Assembly (NCBI GenBank): GCA_009777315.1
Contig: WRMD01000001.1
Coordinates: 28,816 to 92,815 of the forward strand
Reading direction: 5' to 3'
DNA length: 64,000 nucleotides
Source: Candidatus Saccharimonadota bacterium
GTDB lineage: Bacteria; Patescibacteriota; Saccharimonadia; Saccharimonadales; Saccharimonadaceae
The notes under the pieces were generated by a model. That model had not been told where the DNA came from. It did no database searches and saw only the letters and a list, made by a program, of their open reading frames with translations. Made by a program: the position numbers and the translations under genes. This document shows positions 58,012-64,000 of this stretch, in pieces. Each line of letters starts with the position of its first letter. Position 1 is the first letter of the stretch.

Positions 58012-58593
58012 ATGAGCGAGAGGATGAATGAAAAGACGGGTGGTGAGAGCGGGGAGACGGGCTGGGAGAATGTGGATGATTTTGCGCCTGATGCGGAAAA
58101 GGTGAAAGATAGCCGGTATATGGAAGGGTATCATCCTTATGGACTAGATGTGGTTGATTTGAACAGGATAGATTTGGGGACTCAGGAGGGGCGGTATGAT
58201 TTTGCGTTGTCGTTGGCTGAGAATAGAGTAGCGGTTTATACAGAGCGGATGAAGGCCGTGGAGGAGGAAGATTTTGATAAGATACGGGACGAGGAGTCGG
58301 TGAAATACAATGGACAGGCTGATTTTGTTATAGAGGATGAGGTCAAGGCAGAGTTGGAGATGGCGGAGATAGAGAAAACTATCATGGAGAATCTGGATTT
58401 TTCGGAGGCATCGGTGATACAGGCATTGCAAAAGAAGTTCGATGAGTATGCGAAGAAGTCTGCGGCCGAGGGGGTGAGTGAGCGAGCACGGGAGAGGTTC
58501 TATAAGATGAGTCGGGCGGCGGATAACTTGCGAGCTACTTTGGTGGCGGAGGTGCGGGAACGGAAAGAAGCGAGCAAAAGGCAAGCGGCTTAG
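58012..58593 (+). CDS. Acidic coiled-coil protein, unknown function
   Basis: 193 residues; not recognised. It is soluble and highly charged, with predicted helices throughout: VKAELEMAEIEKTIMENLDF, ASVIQALQKKFDEYAKKSAAEG, SRAADNLRATLVAEVRERKEASK. The N-terminus is disordered and acidic. I chose ATG 58012 because GGAGGT lies 5 nt upstream; the promoter TATAAT is at 57981-57986, so this gene has a leader of about 20 nt. It returns to the plus-strand G-skewed composition, unlike the cassette before it. It may be lineage-specific. Confidence 0.6.
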   Translation: MSERMNEKTGGESGETGWENVDDFAPDAEKVKDSRYMEGYHPYGLDVVDLNRIDLGTQEGRYDFALSLAENRVAVYTERMKAVEEEDFDKIRDEESVKYNGQADFVIEDEVKAELEMAEIEKTIMENLDFSEASVIQALQKKFDEYAKKSAAEGVSERARERFYKMSRAADNLRATLVAEVRERKEASKRQAA

Positions 58594-58637
58594 CGCTAGT
58601 GGTTGTGAAACTGGGGTAGCTGGGGTATAATAGGGGT

Positions 58638-59336
58638 ATGGCAGGGCATAGTAAATGGGCGACGACGAAGCGGCAGAAGGCCGTGGTGGATGCGAAGCGC
58701 GGGTCGTTGTTTACGAAACTTGGCAACCAAATCGCGATTGCTGCGCGAGGCGGGGCGGATCCGGCCATGAATCCGAGCTTGGCGATGGCGATTGACCGAG
58801 CGCGGGCGGCGAATATGCCGAATGAAAACATTAAGCGGGCGATGGCTCGAGCGGAAGATAAGAACGCGGCGGCACTGATAGAGGAGGTATATGAAGGAAT
58901 CGGGCCGGGCGGAGTAGGGTTGATAATCGAGGTAGCGACGGACAACCGGAATCGGACATTGCCAGATGTAAAGAACGCATTGGCGAAAAACGGGGGACGG
59001 CTGGCTGATAGTGGGTCGATTGCTTTTCAGTTTAAGCGGCAGGGTGTGATAGAAGTGGGGGCGACGGGAGAGGAAGTGTTGCTGGCCGTGCTGGACGGGG
59101 GGGCGATGGATGCGGTGGAGGAAGAAGGTGAGATTATCGCGTTTACGGAGGCGAAGGATTTGATGGCGGTGAGACAGAAGATACTGGACGGTGGGTTCGA
59201 GGTACTGGGGGCGGAGCTGCGGTATGTGCCGACAGCGACGGTGGAGATGGACGCGGAGACGCGGGAGAAGGCTTTGAAATTAATGGACGCGCTGGATGAT
59301 CTGGATGACGTCGTTAATGTGAGCGGTAACTTTTAG
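58638..59336 (+). CDS. YebC/PmpR family (TACO1) protein
   Basis: 232 residues. The family signature MAGHSKWATTKRQKAVVDAKRG opens the protein; GGADPAMNPSLAMAIDRARAANMPNENIKRAM and YEGIGPGGVGLIIEVATDNRNRT follow. YebC proteins bind DNA as regulators, and some act as translation factors relieving ribosome stalling, which would fit a proteome with many Pro-rich tails. TTGTGA-17-TATAAT (58603-58631) ends 6 nt before the ATG: leaderless. Length is normal. Confidence 0.95.
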   Translation: MAGHSKWATTKRQKAVVDAKRGSLFTKLGNQIAIAARGGADPAMNPSLAMAIDRARAANMPNENIKRAMARAEDKNAAALIEEVYEGIGPGGVGLIIEVATDNRNRTLPDVKNALAKNGGRLADSGSIAFQFKRQGVIEVGATGEEVLLAVLDGGAMDAVEEEGEIIAFTEAKDLMAVRQKILDGGFEVLGAELRYVPTATVEMDAETREKALKLMDALDDLDDVVNVSGNF

Positions 59337-59377
59337 AGTTGTCGGTTGTGGCCTAGAGGGTCGGGGGATTTAAAAAT

Positions 59378-59452
59378 GCGGGTGTCGTATAGTGGTTAAT
59401 ATTCGAGTTTTCCAAACTTGCGACGAGAGTTCGATTCTCTCCACCCGCACCA
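59378..59452 (+). tRNA. tRNA-Gly (TCC)
   Basis: Acceptor GCGGGTG/CACCCGC, anticodon loop TTTCCAA (TCC), T loop TTCGATT, encoded CCA. It is 42 nt after the yebC-type gene with no well-placed -10, so it is probably processed from the upstream transcript. Confidence 0.93.
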
Positions 59453-59488
59453 TGAAAAGTTAAGTTTTTGATAAAAAGAGGGGATTAG

Positions 59489-61018
59489 ATGAATATATTG
59501 GGGATAGTATTAACGGCGGTGGCCGGGCTGTTGGTTGGCGGTGGCGCGACTTATGCGGGCGTCAAGGTGGTGTCGGGGAAGAATGCGGGGAAGACGCAGG
59601 AGAAGGCGGAGTCGCTATTGAACAAGGCGAAAAAGGAGGCCGAGGGGTTGGTGCTCGACGCGAAGAAAGAAGCGTTGGCTGTGAAGGATGCGGCGAAAAA
59701 AGAAGAGGATGAACACCGAAAAGACTGGAAGAAGATGGAGGCGCGGCTGGTGGAGCGGGAGACGGCGTTGGACAAGAAGCTGGATCAGTTGGAAGGCAAG
59801 GCAGAGAAGTTGCGGAAGAGTGAGCAGGAGCTGGAAGATTTGAAGAATGAGGTGCGGGCGATTCGGGGGAAGCAGCAGGAGCGACTGGAGAAGATTGCCG
59901 GGCTGACGAAGGCGGATGCGAAGGATAAGCTGATGCAGATGACTGAGCGGGATGTGAAGGCGGATATTATGAATTTGGTGACGAAGACGCAGGCGGATGC
60001 GAAGGATTTGGCGGAGGAGCAGGCGCAGGTGATTCTGGTGGCGGCGATGGAGCGAATGAGTTCGGAGGTGACGGCGGATAGGACGGTGACGGCGCTGAAG
60101 TTGCCGGATGATGAGATGAAGGGGCGGGTGATTGGTAAGGAAGGGCGGAATATTCAAGCGTTGCAACGGGCGACAGGTGTGGATATTTTGGTGGATGATA
60201 CGCCGGGGATGGTGGTGCTTAGTTCGTTTGATCCGGTGCGGCGGCAGGTGGCGCGAGTGGCGCTGGAGAAGCTGATGAAAGACGGGCGGATTAATCCGTC
60301 GAGTATTGAGGCGGTGGTGCAGAAGGCGGAGAAGCAGATTGATAAAGAAGTGACGCAGGCGGGTGAGGATGCGATGCGAGAAGTGGGTGTGGTGGGGCTG
60401 CCGCGGGAGATTATTCGGCTGCTGGGTGAGTTGAAGTTTAGGACTTCGTATGGGCAGAATGTGCTGCTGCATTCGGTGGAGATGACGCATATTGCCGGGA
60501 TGATTGCTGAGGAGATCGGTGCGGATAAGCGAGTGACGAAGAAAGCGGTGCTGCTGCATGATATTGGCAAGGCGGTGACACATAAGATTGAGGGCAAGCA
60601 CGCTGAGATTGGGGCGGAGCTGGCGAAGAAATATGGGGTAGAAGAGGCGGTGGTGCACGCGATGGCGGCGCATCATGAGGATGTGGAGCCGACGACGCCA
60701 GAGGCGGTGATTGTGAAGATTGTGGATGCGCTTTCGGCTGCAAGGCCGGGTGCGCGAAATATGACGGCGGAGAACTTTGCGGAGCGGATGCGAGAGTTGG
60801 AGAATGTGGCGCTGGCGTTCCCAGGCGTGGAGAAGGCGTATGCGATCCAGGCGGGGCGGGAGATTCGGGTGGTTGTGGCGCCGACGCAGATTGATGATTT
60901 GAGTGCGATGAAGCTGGCGCGGACGATTGCGGATAAAATTGAGGCGACGATGAGTTATCCAGGGGTGATTAAGGTGGATGTTATTCGCGAGACACGAGCG
61001 ATAGAGTACGCGAAATAG
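59489..61018 (+). CDS. rny: Ribonuclease Y
   Basis: 509 residues; membrane-anchored endoribonuclease that starts mRNA decay. An N-terminal helix (MNILGIVLTAVAGLLVGGGATYAGV) is followed by a long coiled coil (~35-165), a KH domain with GRVIGKEGRNIQALQRATGV, and an HD domain with HSVEMTHIAGMIAEE, LLHDIGKAVTH and AHHEDVEPTTPEA. AEKQIDKEVTQAGEDAM lies between KH and HD. Length is standard. AGAGGGG precedes the ATG, so it has a leader, perhaps processed from the tRNA-Gly transcript 36 nt upstream. Confidence 0.97.
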   Translation: MNILGIVLTAVAGLLVGGGATYAGVKVVSGKNAGKTQEKAESLLNKAKKEAEGLVLDAKKEALAVKDAAKKEEDEHRKDWKKMEARLVERETALDKKLDQLEGKAEKLRKSEQELEDLKNEVRAIRGKQQERLEKIAGLTKADAKDKLMQMTERDVKADIMNLVTKTQADAKDLAEEQAQVILVAAMERMSSEVTADRTVTALKLPDDEMKGRVIGKEGRNIQALQRATGVDILVDDTPGMVVLSSFDPVRRQVARVALEKLMKDGRINPSSIEAVVQKAEKQIDKEVTQAGEDAMREVGVVGLPREIIRLLGELKFRTSYGQNVLLHSVEMTHIAGMIAEEIGADKRVTKKAVLLHDIGKAVTHKIEGKHAEIGAELAKKYGVEEAVVHAMAAHHEDVEPTTPEAVIVKIVDALSAARPGARNMTAENFAERMRELENVALAFPGVEKAYAIQAGREIRVVVAPTQIDDLSAMKLARTIADKIEATMSYPGVIKVDVIRETRAIEYAK

Positions 61019-61047
61019 CCCCACCTCCTCAGAGCCTCACATCTTCG

Positions 61048-61207
61048 GCAGATTTCGTTGTCAGGGGCTCCGCTGCTCCTTCAGCGTACCTTTAAGTACG
61101 CTTCAGTCCGCTGCTCGTCCCTTCCTAGAACTCTGCTCGAATCTGTTAGGGGCTTGGAAGAGTTTCTGCTACTCAAGCCTTCCTTGAACTTCATCTAAAT
61201 ATACCGG
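61048..61207 (+). repeat. Dispersed repeat A, copy 3 (longest)
   Basis: Begins GCAGATTTCGTTGTCAGGGG. Inner hairpin AGCGTAC (61083-61089)/GTACGCT (61096-61102) between two CCGCTGCTC. Outer stem CAGATTTCG (61049-61057)/CGAATCTG (61138-61145). A second partial copy (CTGCTACTCAAGCCTTCCTTGAACTT, in two pieces) ends at ATACCGG. It follows rny. Confidence 0.88.
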
Positions 61208-61214
61208 AGGGTTG

Positions 61215-61294
61215 TTAATAGGAATCATTCTTCTGTTTTTGCACTTTTCCTTATCTGAGGGCTCAGAGACAAAATGCTAAAAGGGCTATGCTTT
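61215..61294 (-). repeat. Dispersed repeat B, copy 3, inverted
   Basis: Reads TTAATAGGAATCATTCTTCTG...on the plus strand, the reverse of copies 1 and 2, and keeps CTGAG/CTCAG and the GCAAAAACAGAAGAAT core. It lies 7 bp from repeat A copy 3. Together they fill the rny-comEC gap (61019-61314), which holds no gene. Confidence 0.88.
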
Positions 61295-61326
61295 GTTGTG
61301 GGGGCGGGGTGCGGTAAAGTGGGGGG

Positions 61327-62706
61327 ATGAAGAGGTTGAGATGTTGTAGGAGATGGGGGTGGCCGCATTACTCCGTGTGGTGTTTGGTGGCGTGCGTCGT
61401 GGTAATCGCGTGGGCGGCGTGGCAGGTAGCGACAGGATTGGTAGCTCAGGAAATGGCGGAGAAGGTAGGTGAAACGGTGGCGGTGCGAGGGGTGGTGATG
61501 GATGATATAGATGTGGAAGATAATACCGGACGGGTGAAGCTGAGGCGGGTGGAAGTGGCGACGGAGGATGGGTATGAACGGCTGGCGAAGAGCTGGTTTT
61601 GGTTTTCGGTGAATGGGCGGGAGCTGGAGAGGCTGGCGGCGGAGCGTGGGGTGGAGGATGTGAATGTGGCGATCGAGCGGGGGGAAACGGTGACGATTGT
61701 TGGGACGATGCGGGAGGGGTTTGGGCCGTATTCGGGGTCGATGAGTCGGGCAGAAGTGGTTATGGTTTCGGAGCCTAGGGTGCGGAATGTTTTTTTGGAT
61801 CTCAGGGCGTGGTTTGTGGGGCGGGTGCGAGGAGTGGTTTTGGTGCGGGAGGCGAGTTTGGGGTTGGGGTATTTATTGGGGCAGAAAACGGCGCTGGATG
61901 GGCAGATGGCGGAGATGTTACGGGTGACGGGGCTGACGCATATTGTGGTGGCGAGCGGGGCAAATGTGACGGTGTTGACGCAGAACTTTCGGAAGGTGGC
62001 GAGACGGTCGAGGCGGGGGACGCTAATGGGGTCGCTGGCGTTGGTGGGGTGTTTTATGATGGTGGTGGGGGCGACGCCGAGTATGGTGCGGGCGGGGATT
62101 GTGGCGGTTCTAGCGCTGCTGACGTGGTATATTGGGCGTGATGTGCATCCGATGAGATTGCTTTTGCTGGTGGCGGCGGTGACGCTGCTGGCCCAGCCGA
62201 GATACTTGCTAGATTTGGGTTGGCAGTTGTCGATGGGGTCGTTTGCGGGGATTCTGTTGATAGCGCCGGTATGTAAGAGGTTTTTCTATGGGAGGAGGGA
62301 GCCGGGGCTGATGGGCGGGTTGGTGCTTGAAACTTTGTGCGCGAGTCTATTGACGGTGCCGCTGATTTTGGTGGGGTTTGGGCATGTGTCGATAATATCG
62401 GTGGTGGCGAATTTGTTGGTGCTGCCGTTAATACCGTTTGCGATGTTGGCGACGCTTATGGCGGGGTTGTTGCCGTGGGTGCTGGGTGCGGGGGCAGGGT
62501 TGGTTGCGACAATGATCCTAAGGGTGAATATCTGGGTGATTGAATGGATGGGGGGCTTGGAGTGGGGGTTGTATGAAGTGGAGGTGAGCTGGCTTGGGGC
62601 AGGGATGATGTATACGGGGATTTTGTTGATGCTGGTCGTGATGGTGGGGCGGGATAGGATTAGACTTTTGGAGCCAATTATGGTAACATATGATGATGAT
62701 AGCTAA
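61327..62706 (+). CDS. comEC: ComEC/Rec2 DNA-uptake channel, short form
   Basis: 459 residues. An N-terminal helix and OB-like DUF4131 region (VAVRGVVMDDIDVEDNTGRV) precede the polytopic Competence domain: ALDGQMAEMLRVTGLTHIVVASGANVTVLT, TPSMVRAGIVAVLALLTWYIGRDVHPMRLLLLVA, and YLLDLGWQLSMGSFAGILL. The C-terminal metallo-beta-lactamase-like domain of full ComEC is missing. With the pilus ATPase at 9 kb it suggests natural DNA uptake, a plausible nucleotide source for a host-dependent cell. TAAAGT (61315-61320) is 6 nt before the ATG. Overlaps tsaE. Confidence 0.93.
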   Translation: MKRLRCCRRWGWPHYSVWCLVACVVVIAWAAWQVATGLVAQEMAEKVGETVAVRGVVMDDIDVEDNTGRVKLRRVEVATEDGYERLAKSWFWFSVNGRELERLAAERGVEDVNVAIERGETVTIVGTMREGFGPYSGSMSRAEVVMVSEPRVRNVFLDLRAWFVGRVRGVVLVREASLGLGYLLGQKTALDGQMAEMLRVTGLTHIVVASGANVTVLTQNFRKVARRSRRGTLMGSLALVGCFMMVVGATPSMVRAGIVAVLALLTWYIGRDVHPMRLLLLVAAVTLLAQPRYLLDLGWQLSMGSFAGILLIAPVCKRFFYGRREPGLMGGLVLETLCASLLTVPLILVGFGHVSIISVVANLLVLPLIPFAMLATLMAGLLPWVLGAGAGLVATMILRVNIWVIEWMGGLEWGLYEVEVSWLGAGMMYTGILLMLVVMVGRDRIRLLEPIMVTYDDDS

Positions 62707-63136
62707 GAGTGTAGTGCGAAGTGCGAAAGAGATGCGGAGTTTGGGGGCGGAGCTGGCACGCGATTTGGCTGATGAGCGGGCGACGGTGCGGGTGATTGAG
62801 TTGATTGGTGATGTGGGCGCGGGAAAAACGACGCTGGTGCAGGGATTGGCGGCGGGGCTGGGGGTGAAGGCGGTAGTGACGAGTCCGACTTTTACGATTT
62901 CGAAAGATTACGAGACGGCGGCTGGTGGACGGCTGGTGCATTATGATTTTTATCGGTTGGAGACGGCGGGGATTATGCGTGATGAGGTGGCGGAGAATGT
63001 GGCGAGTGAGGATGCGATTGTGGTGGTGGAATGGGCGGAGACGGTGAAAGACGTGTTGCCGGTGGAGCGGCTAGTGGTGCGAATGAAATATTTGACGGAT
63101 GGAACGCGGGAAGTGATGATGGAGGAGGGGGAATGA
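62696..63136 (+). CDS. tsaE: tRNA threonylcarbamoyladenosine biosynthesis ATPase TsaE
   Basis: 146 residues. P-loop VIELIGDVGAGKTTLVQGLAAGLG, then VTSPTFTISKDYE and LVHYDFYRLE, then VVVEWAETVKDVLP: the standard TsaE order. TsaE drives TsaB-TsaD in making t6A37. The start has three consecutive ATGs (62690, 62693, 62696) right after the extended -10 TGGTAACAT (62681-62689). The third has the 6-nt spacing seen for other leaderless genes, so I chose it. It overlaps tsaB by 4 bp. Confidence 0.94.
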   Translation: MIAKSVVRSAKEMRSLGAELARDLADERATVRVIELIGDVGAGKTTLVQGLAAGLGVKAVVTSPTFTISKDYETAAGGRLVHYDFYRLETAGIMRDEVAENVASEDAIVVVEWAETVKDVLPVERLVVRMKYLTDGTREVMMEEGE

Positions 63137-63441
63137 TTCTTCGTTTGGATACGAGTACGCCGGTGCTAAGGATGGGGCTAAGAGATGTTGATGGTGACAA
63201 AATAGCTGAGAAAGATGTGGAGCTGGGGCGCGAGATGGCGCGGCGGATTTTGGCGGAGATACGGGATCTTTTGGTGGAGAATGGACTGGCGCTCGAGGAT
63301 TTGATTGCGCTGGAAGTGAATGAGGGGCCGGGGAGCTATACGGGGTTAAGGATTGGGATGACGGTGGCGAATACGCTGGCGGATGGGTTTGGGTTGCTGG
63401 TGAATGGGCAGGAGCCGCCGGTGCTGCCTAAATATAGCTAG
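63133..63441 (+). CDS. tsaB: Short TsaB, N-terminal subdomain only
   Basis: 102 residues. ILRLDTSTPVLRMGLRD opens like TsaB's ASKHA fold, and VNEGPGSYTGLRIGMTVANTLADGFGL is the diagnostic GPGSFTGLRIG motif. Bacterial TsaB is usually about 200-240 residues; here the second ASKHA subdomain is absent and the gene stops cleanly after LPKYS. The ATG overlaps the tsaE stop. TsaB is a scaffold for TsaD, and the interface lies mainly in the N-terminal half, so the short form may still work. I see no downstream remnant of the missing half. Confidence 0.9.
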   Translation: MILRLDTSTPVLRMGLRDVDGDKIAEKDVELGREMARRILAEIRDLLVENGLALEDLIALEVNEGPGSYTGLRIGMTVANTLADGFGLLVNGQEPPVLPKYS

Positions 63442-63459
63442 GTTGTATTGTGTAGGGGG

Positions 63460-63813
63460 CTATAGCTTCTCTTTGAGTACGTTTATCAGGACTTTGACGT
63501 GGGTGTGATCGGTGTCTTTTGCTGCGAAGAGTAGGGTGACGGTTTTTTGATCGGAGATTGTTTTGATGAATTCGGGAAGGGCTGGGTTGTGCAGTAGTTC
63601 GGAGTGATAGAGCTTTTCAAACTCGGGCCAGGAGTCTTTGCCGGCGTGGAAATCTTGTCTTAGCTCGGTGCTGGGGGTGATGTCTTTTGCCCAGAGGTCG
63701 ATTTTGGCCTCGTCTTTAGAGACGCCTCTCGGCCAAAGTCGGTCGACTAGTACCCTAAATCCGTCTGACGCCTCAGCTGGTTCGTAGATTCGTTTCATTT
63801 GTATGTCGACCAT
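63460..63813 (-). CDS. DUF488 (YeaO-like) protein
   Basis: 117 residues. IKRIYEPAEASDGFRVLVDRLWPRGVSKDEAKIDLWAKDITPSTELRQDFHA-type sequence (here starting QMKRIYEP) is the typical DUF488 opening with DRLWPRG. The end VTLLFAAKDTDHTHVKVLINVLKEKL matches the family's L.yaakd...n.a.vL...L. Function unknown. AAGGAGG lies before the ATG. It converges on tsaB with an 18-bp gap. Confidence 0.93.
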   Translation of the reverse strand: MVDIQMKRIYEPAEASDGFRVLVDRLWPRGVSKDEAKIDLWAKDITPSTELRQDFHAGKDSWPEFEKLYHSELLHNPALPEFIKTISDQKTVTLLFAAKDTDHTHVKVLINVLKEKL

Positions 63814-63944
63814 GCTTCCTCCTTATAATTGTGGTGTTGTCAAAATGGCTGCTGATATTTGCCATTAGGTACACACTAATTATATCATTGTTTCCCCCTC
63901 CCCCTTGCTTTAACCCTCATGCTAATGTTAAACTTAAAGCATTA

Positions 63945-64000
63945 ATGATTAACACAAGGTCTAAACGAGGTGCTCTAAATATGAAACAGCTTAACTCTAA
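63945..64000 (+). CDS. Start of a gene cut by the window edge
   Basis: An open frame from ATG 63945 (MINTRSKRGALN...) to the end. TGTTAAACT (63926-63934) lies 10 nt upstream. A second ATG at 63981 in the same frame has GAGGTG upstream and could be the true start. Too short to identify. Confidence 0.35.
   Translation, partial: MINTRSKRGALNMKQLNS

Noticed and set aside
59371..59377. TTAAAAAT directly before tRNA-Gly as its promoter.
   Set aside because: It ends about 1 nt before the tRNA 5' end, too close for a -10 box. Read-through from the upstream gene is more likely.
1..64000. UGA read as a sense codon (as in Gracilibacteria/SR1).
   Set aside because: TGA serves as a normal stop, for example in the ATGA overlaps at 257, 8488 and 63133, and no conserved domain here needs read-through of TGA.

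Overview
The window looks like a piece of a small, gene-dense chromosome from the Candidate Phyla Radiation (Patescibacteria), most likely Saccharibacteria (TM7). This is an inference from gene content and layout: information-processing genes (dnaE, gltX, serS, typA, efp, rpsF-ssb-rpsR, ruvC, rny, tsaE/tsaB), cell-wall genes (an HTH-MurA fusion, MurE, two FemAB proteins), a type IV pilus ATPase, a ComEC channel, a giant VirB6-like secretion protein and many surface proteins, with almost no biosynthesis. Genes terminate normally at TGA, so the UGA=Gly code of Gracilibacteria does not apply. No rRNA, CRISPR array, transposase or prophage is seen.

Layout. 1-3.4 kb: PadR/PspC/ABC exporter operon. 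3.4-4.9 kb: a membrane protein and a ~600-nt gene-free block with heavy folding potential. 4.9-21 kb: dnaE-trmH, pilB, a glucan-phosphorylase-like enzyme, typA, a ZIP transporter, galU, an adenylate-kinase-like gene diverging from a DsbA-like gene, DUF3048 and gltX. 21-30 kb: VirB6-like protein, DUF4143 ATPase, PIN/TRAM protein, histidine kinase/receiver pair, pseudouridine synthase. 30-35.9 kb: surface proteins, three tRNAs and atypical genes. 35.9-39.4 kb: efp, rpsR, ssb, rpsF, HTH-murA and a 22-codon ORF. 39.7-52.7 kb: foldase, gpmI, serS/gtrA, a DUF916-type surface cluster, FemAB-MurE-FemAB-Stealth envelope genes, a frameshifted membrane gene and ruvC. 52.8-58 kb: MazF-like toxin, lamin-tail surface protein, tRNA-Arg and a foreign-looking nuclease cassette. 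58-64 kb: yebC, tRNA-Gly, rny, comEC, tsaE, tsaB, DUF488.

Two global signals stand out. First, most transcription-unit-leading genes have an extended -10 box (TGnTAnnnT) ending only 5-10 nt before the start codon, so their mRNAs should be leaderless or nearly so. Shine-Dalgarno sites appear mainly on internal operon genes and on secreted or ribosomal protein genes. Twice, two divergent genes have physically overlapping -10 boxes. Second, the + strand is strongly G-rich over C whatever the gene orientation, so plus-strand and minus-strand proteins differ in codon and amino-acid composition. Blocks that break this skew (30-36 kb, 54.9-58 kb, the DUF4143 gene) are candidates for recent acquisition.

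Two families of dispersed intergenic repeats occur three times each. One carries a hairpin whose stem sequence changes in all three copies while pairing is kept. They, the structured block before dnaE, a probable small RNA antisense to the MazF-like gene, and the nuclease cassette beside tRNA-Arg are the best candidates for undescribed biology.
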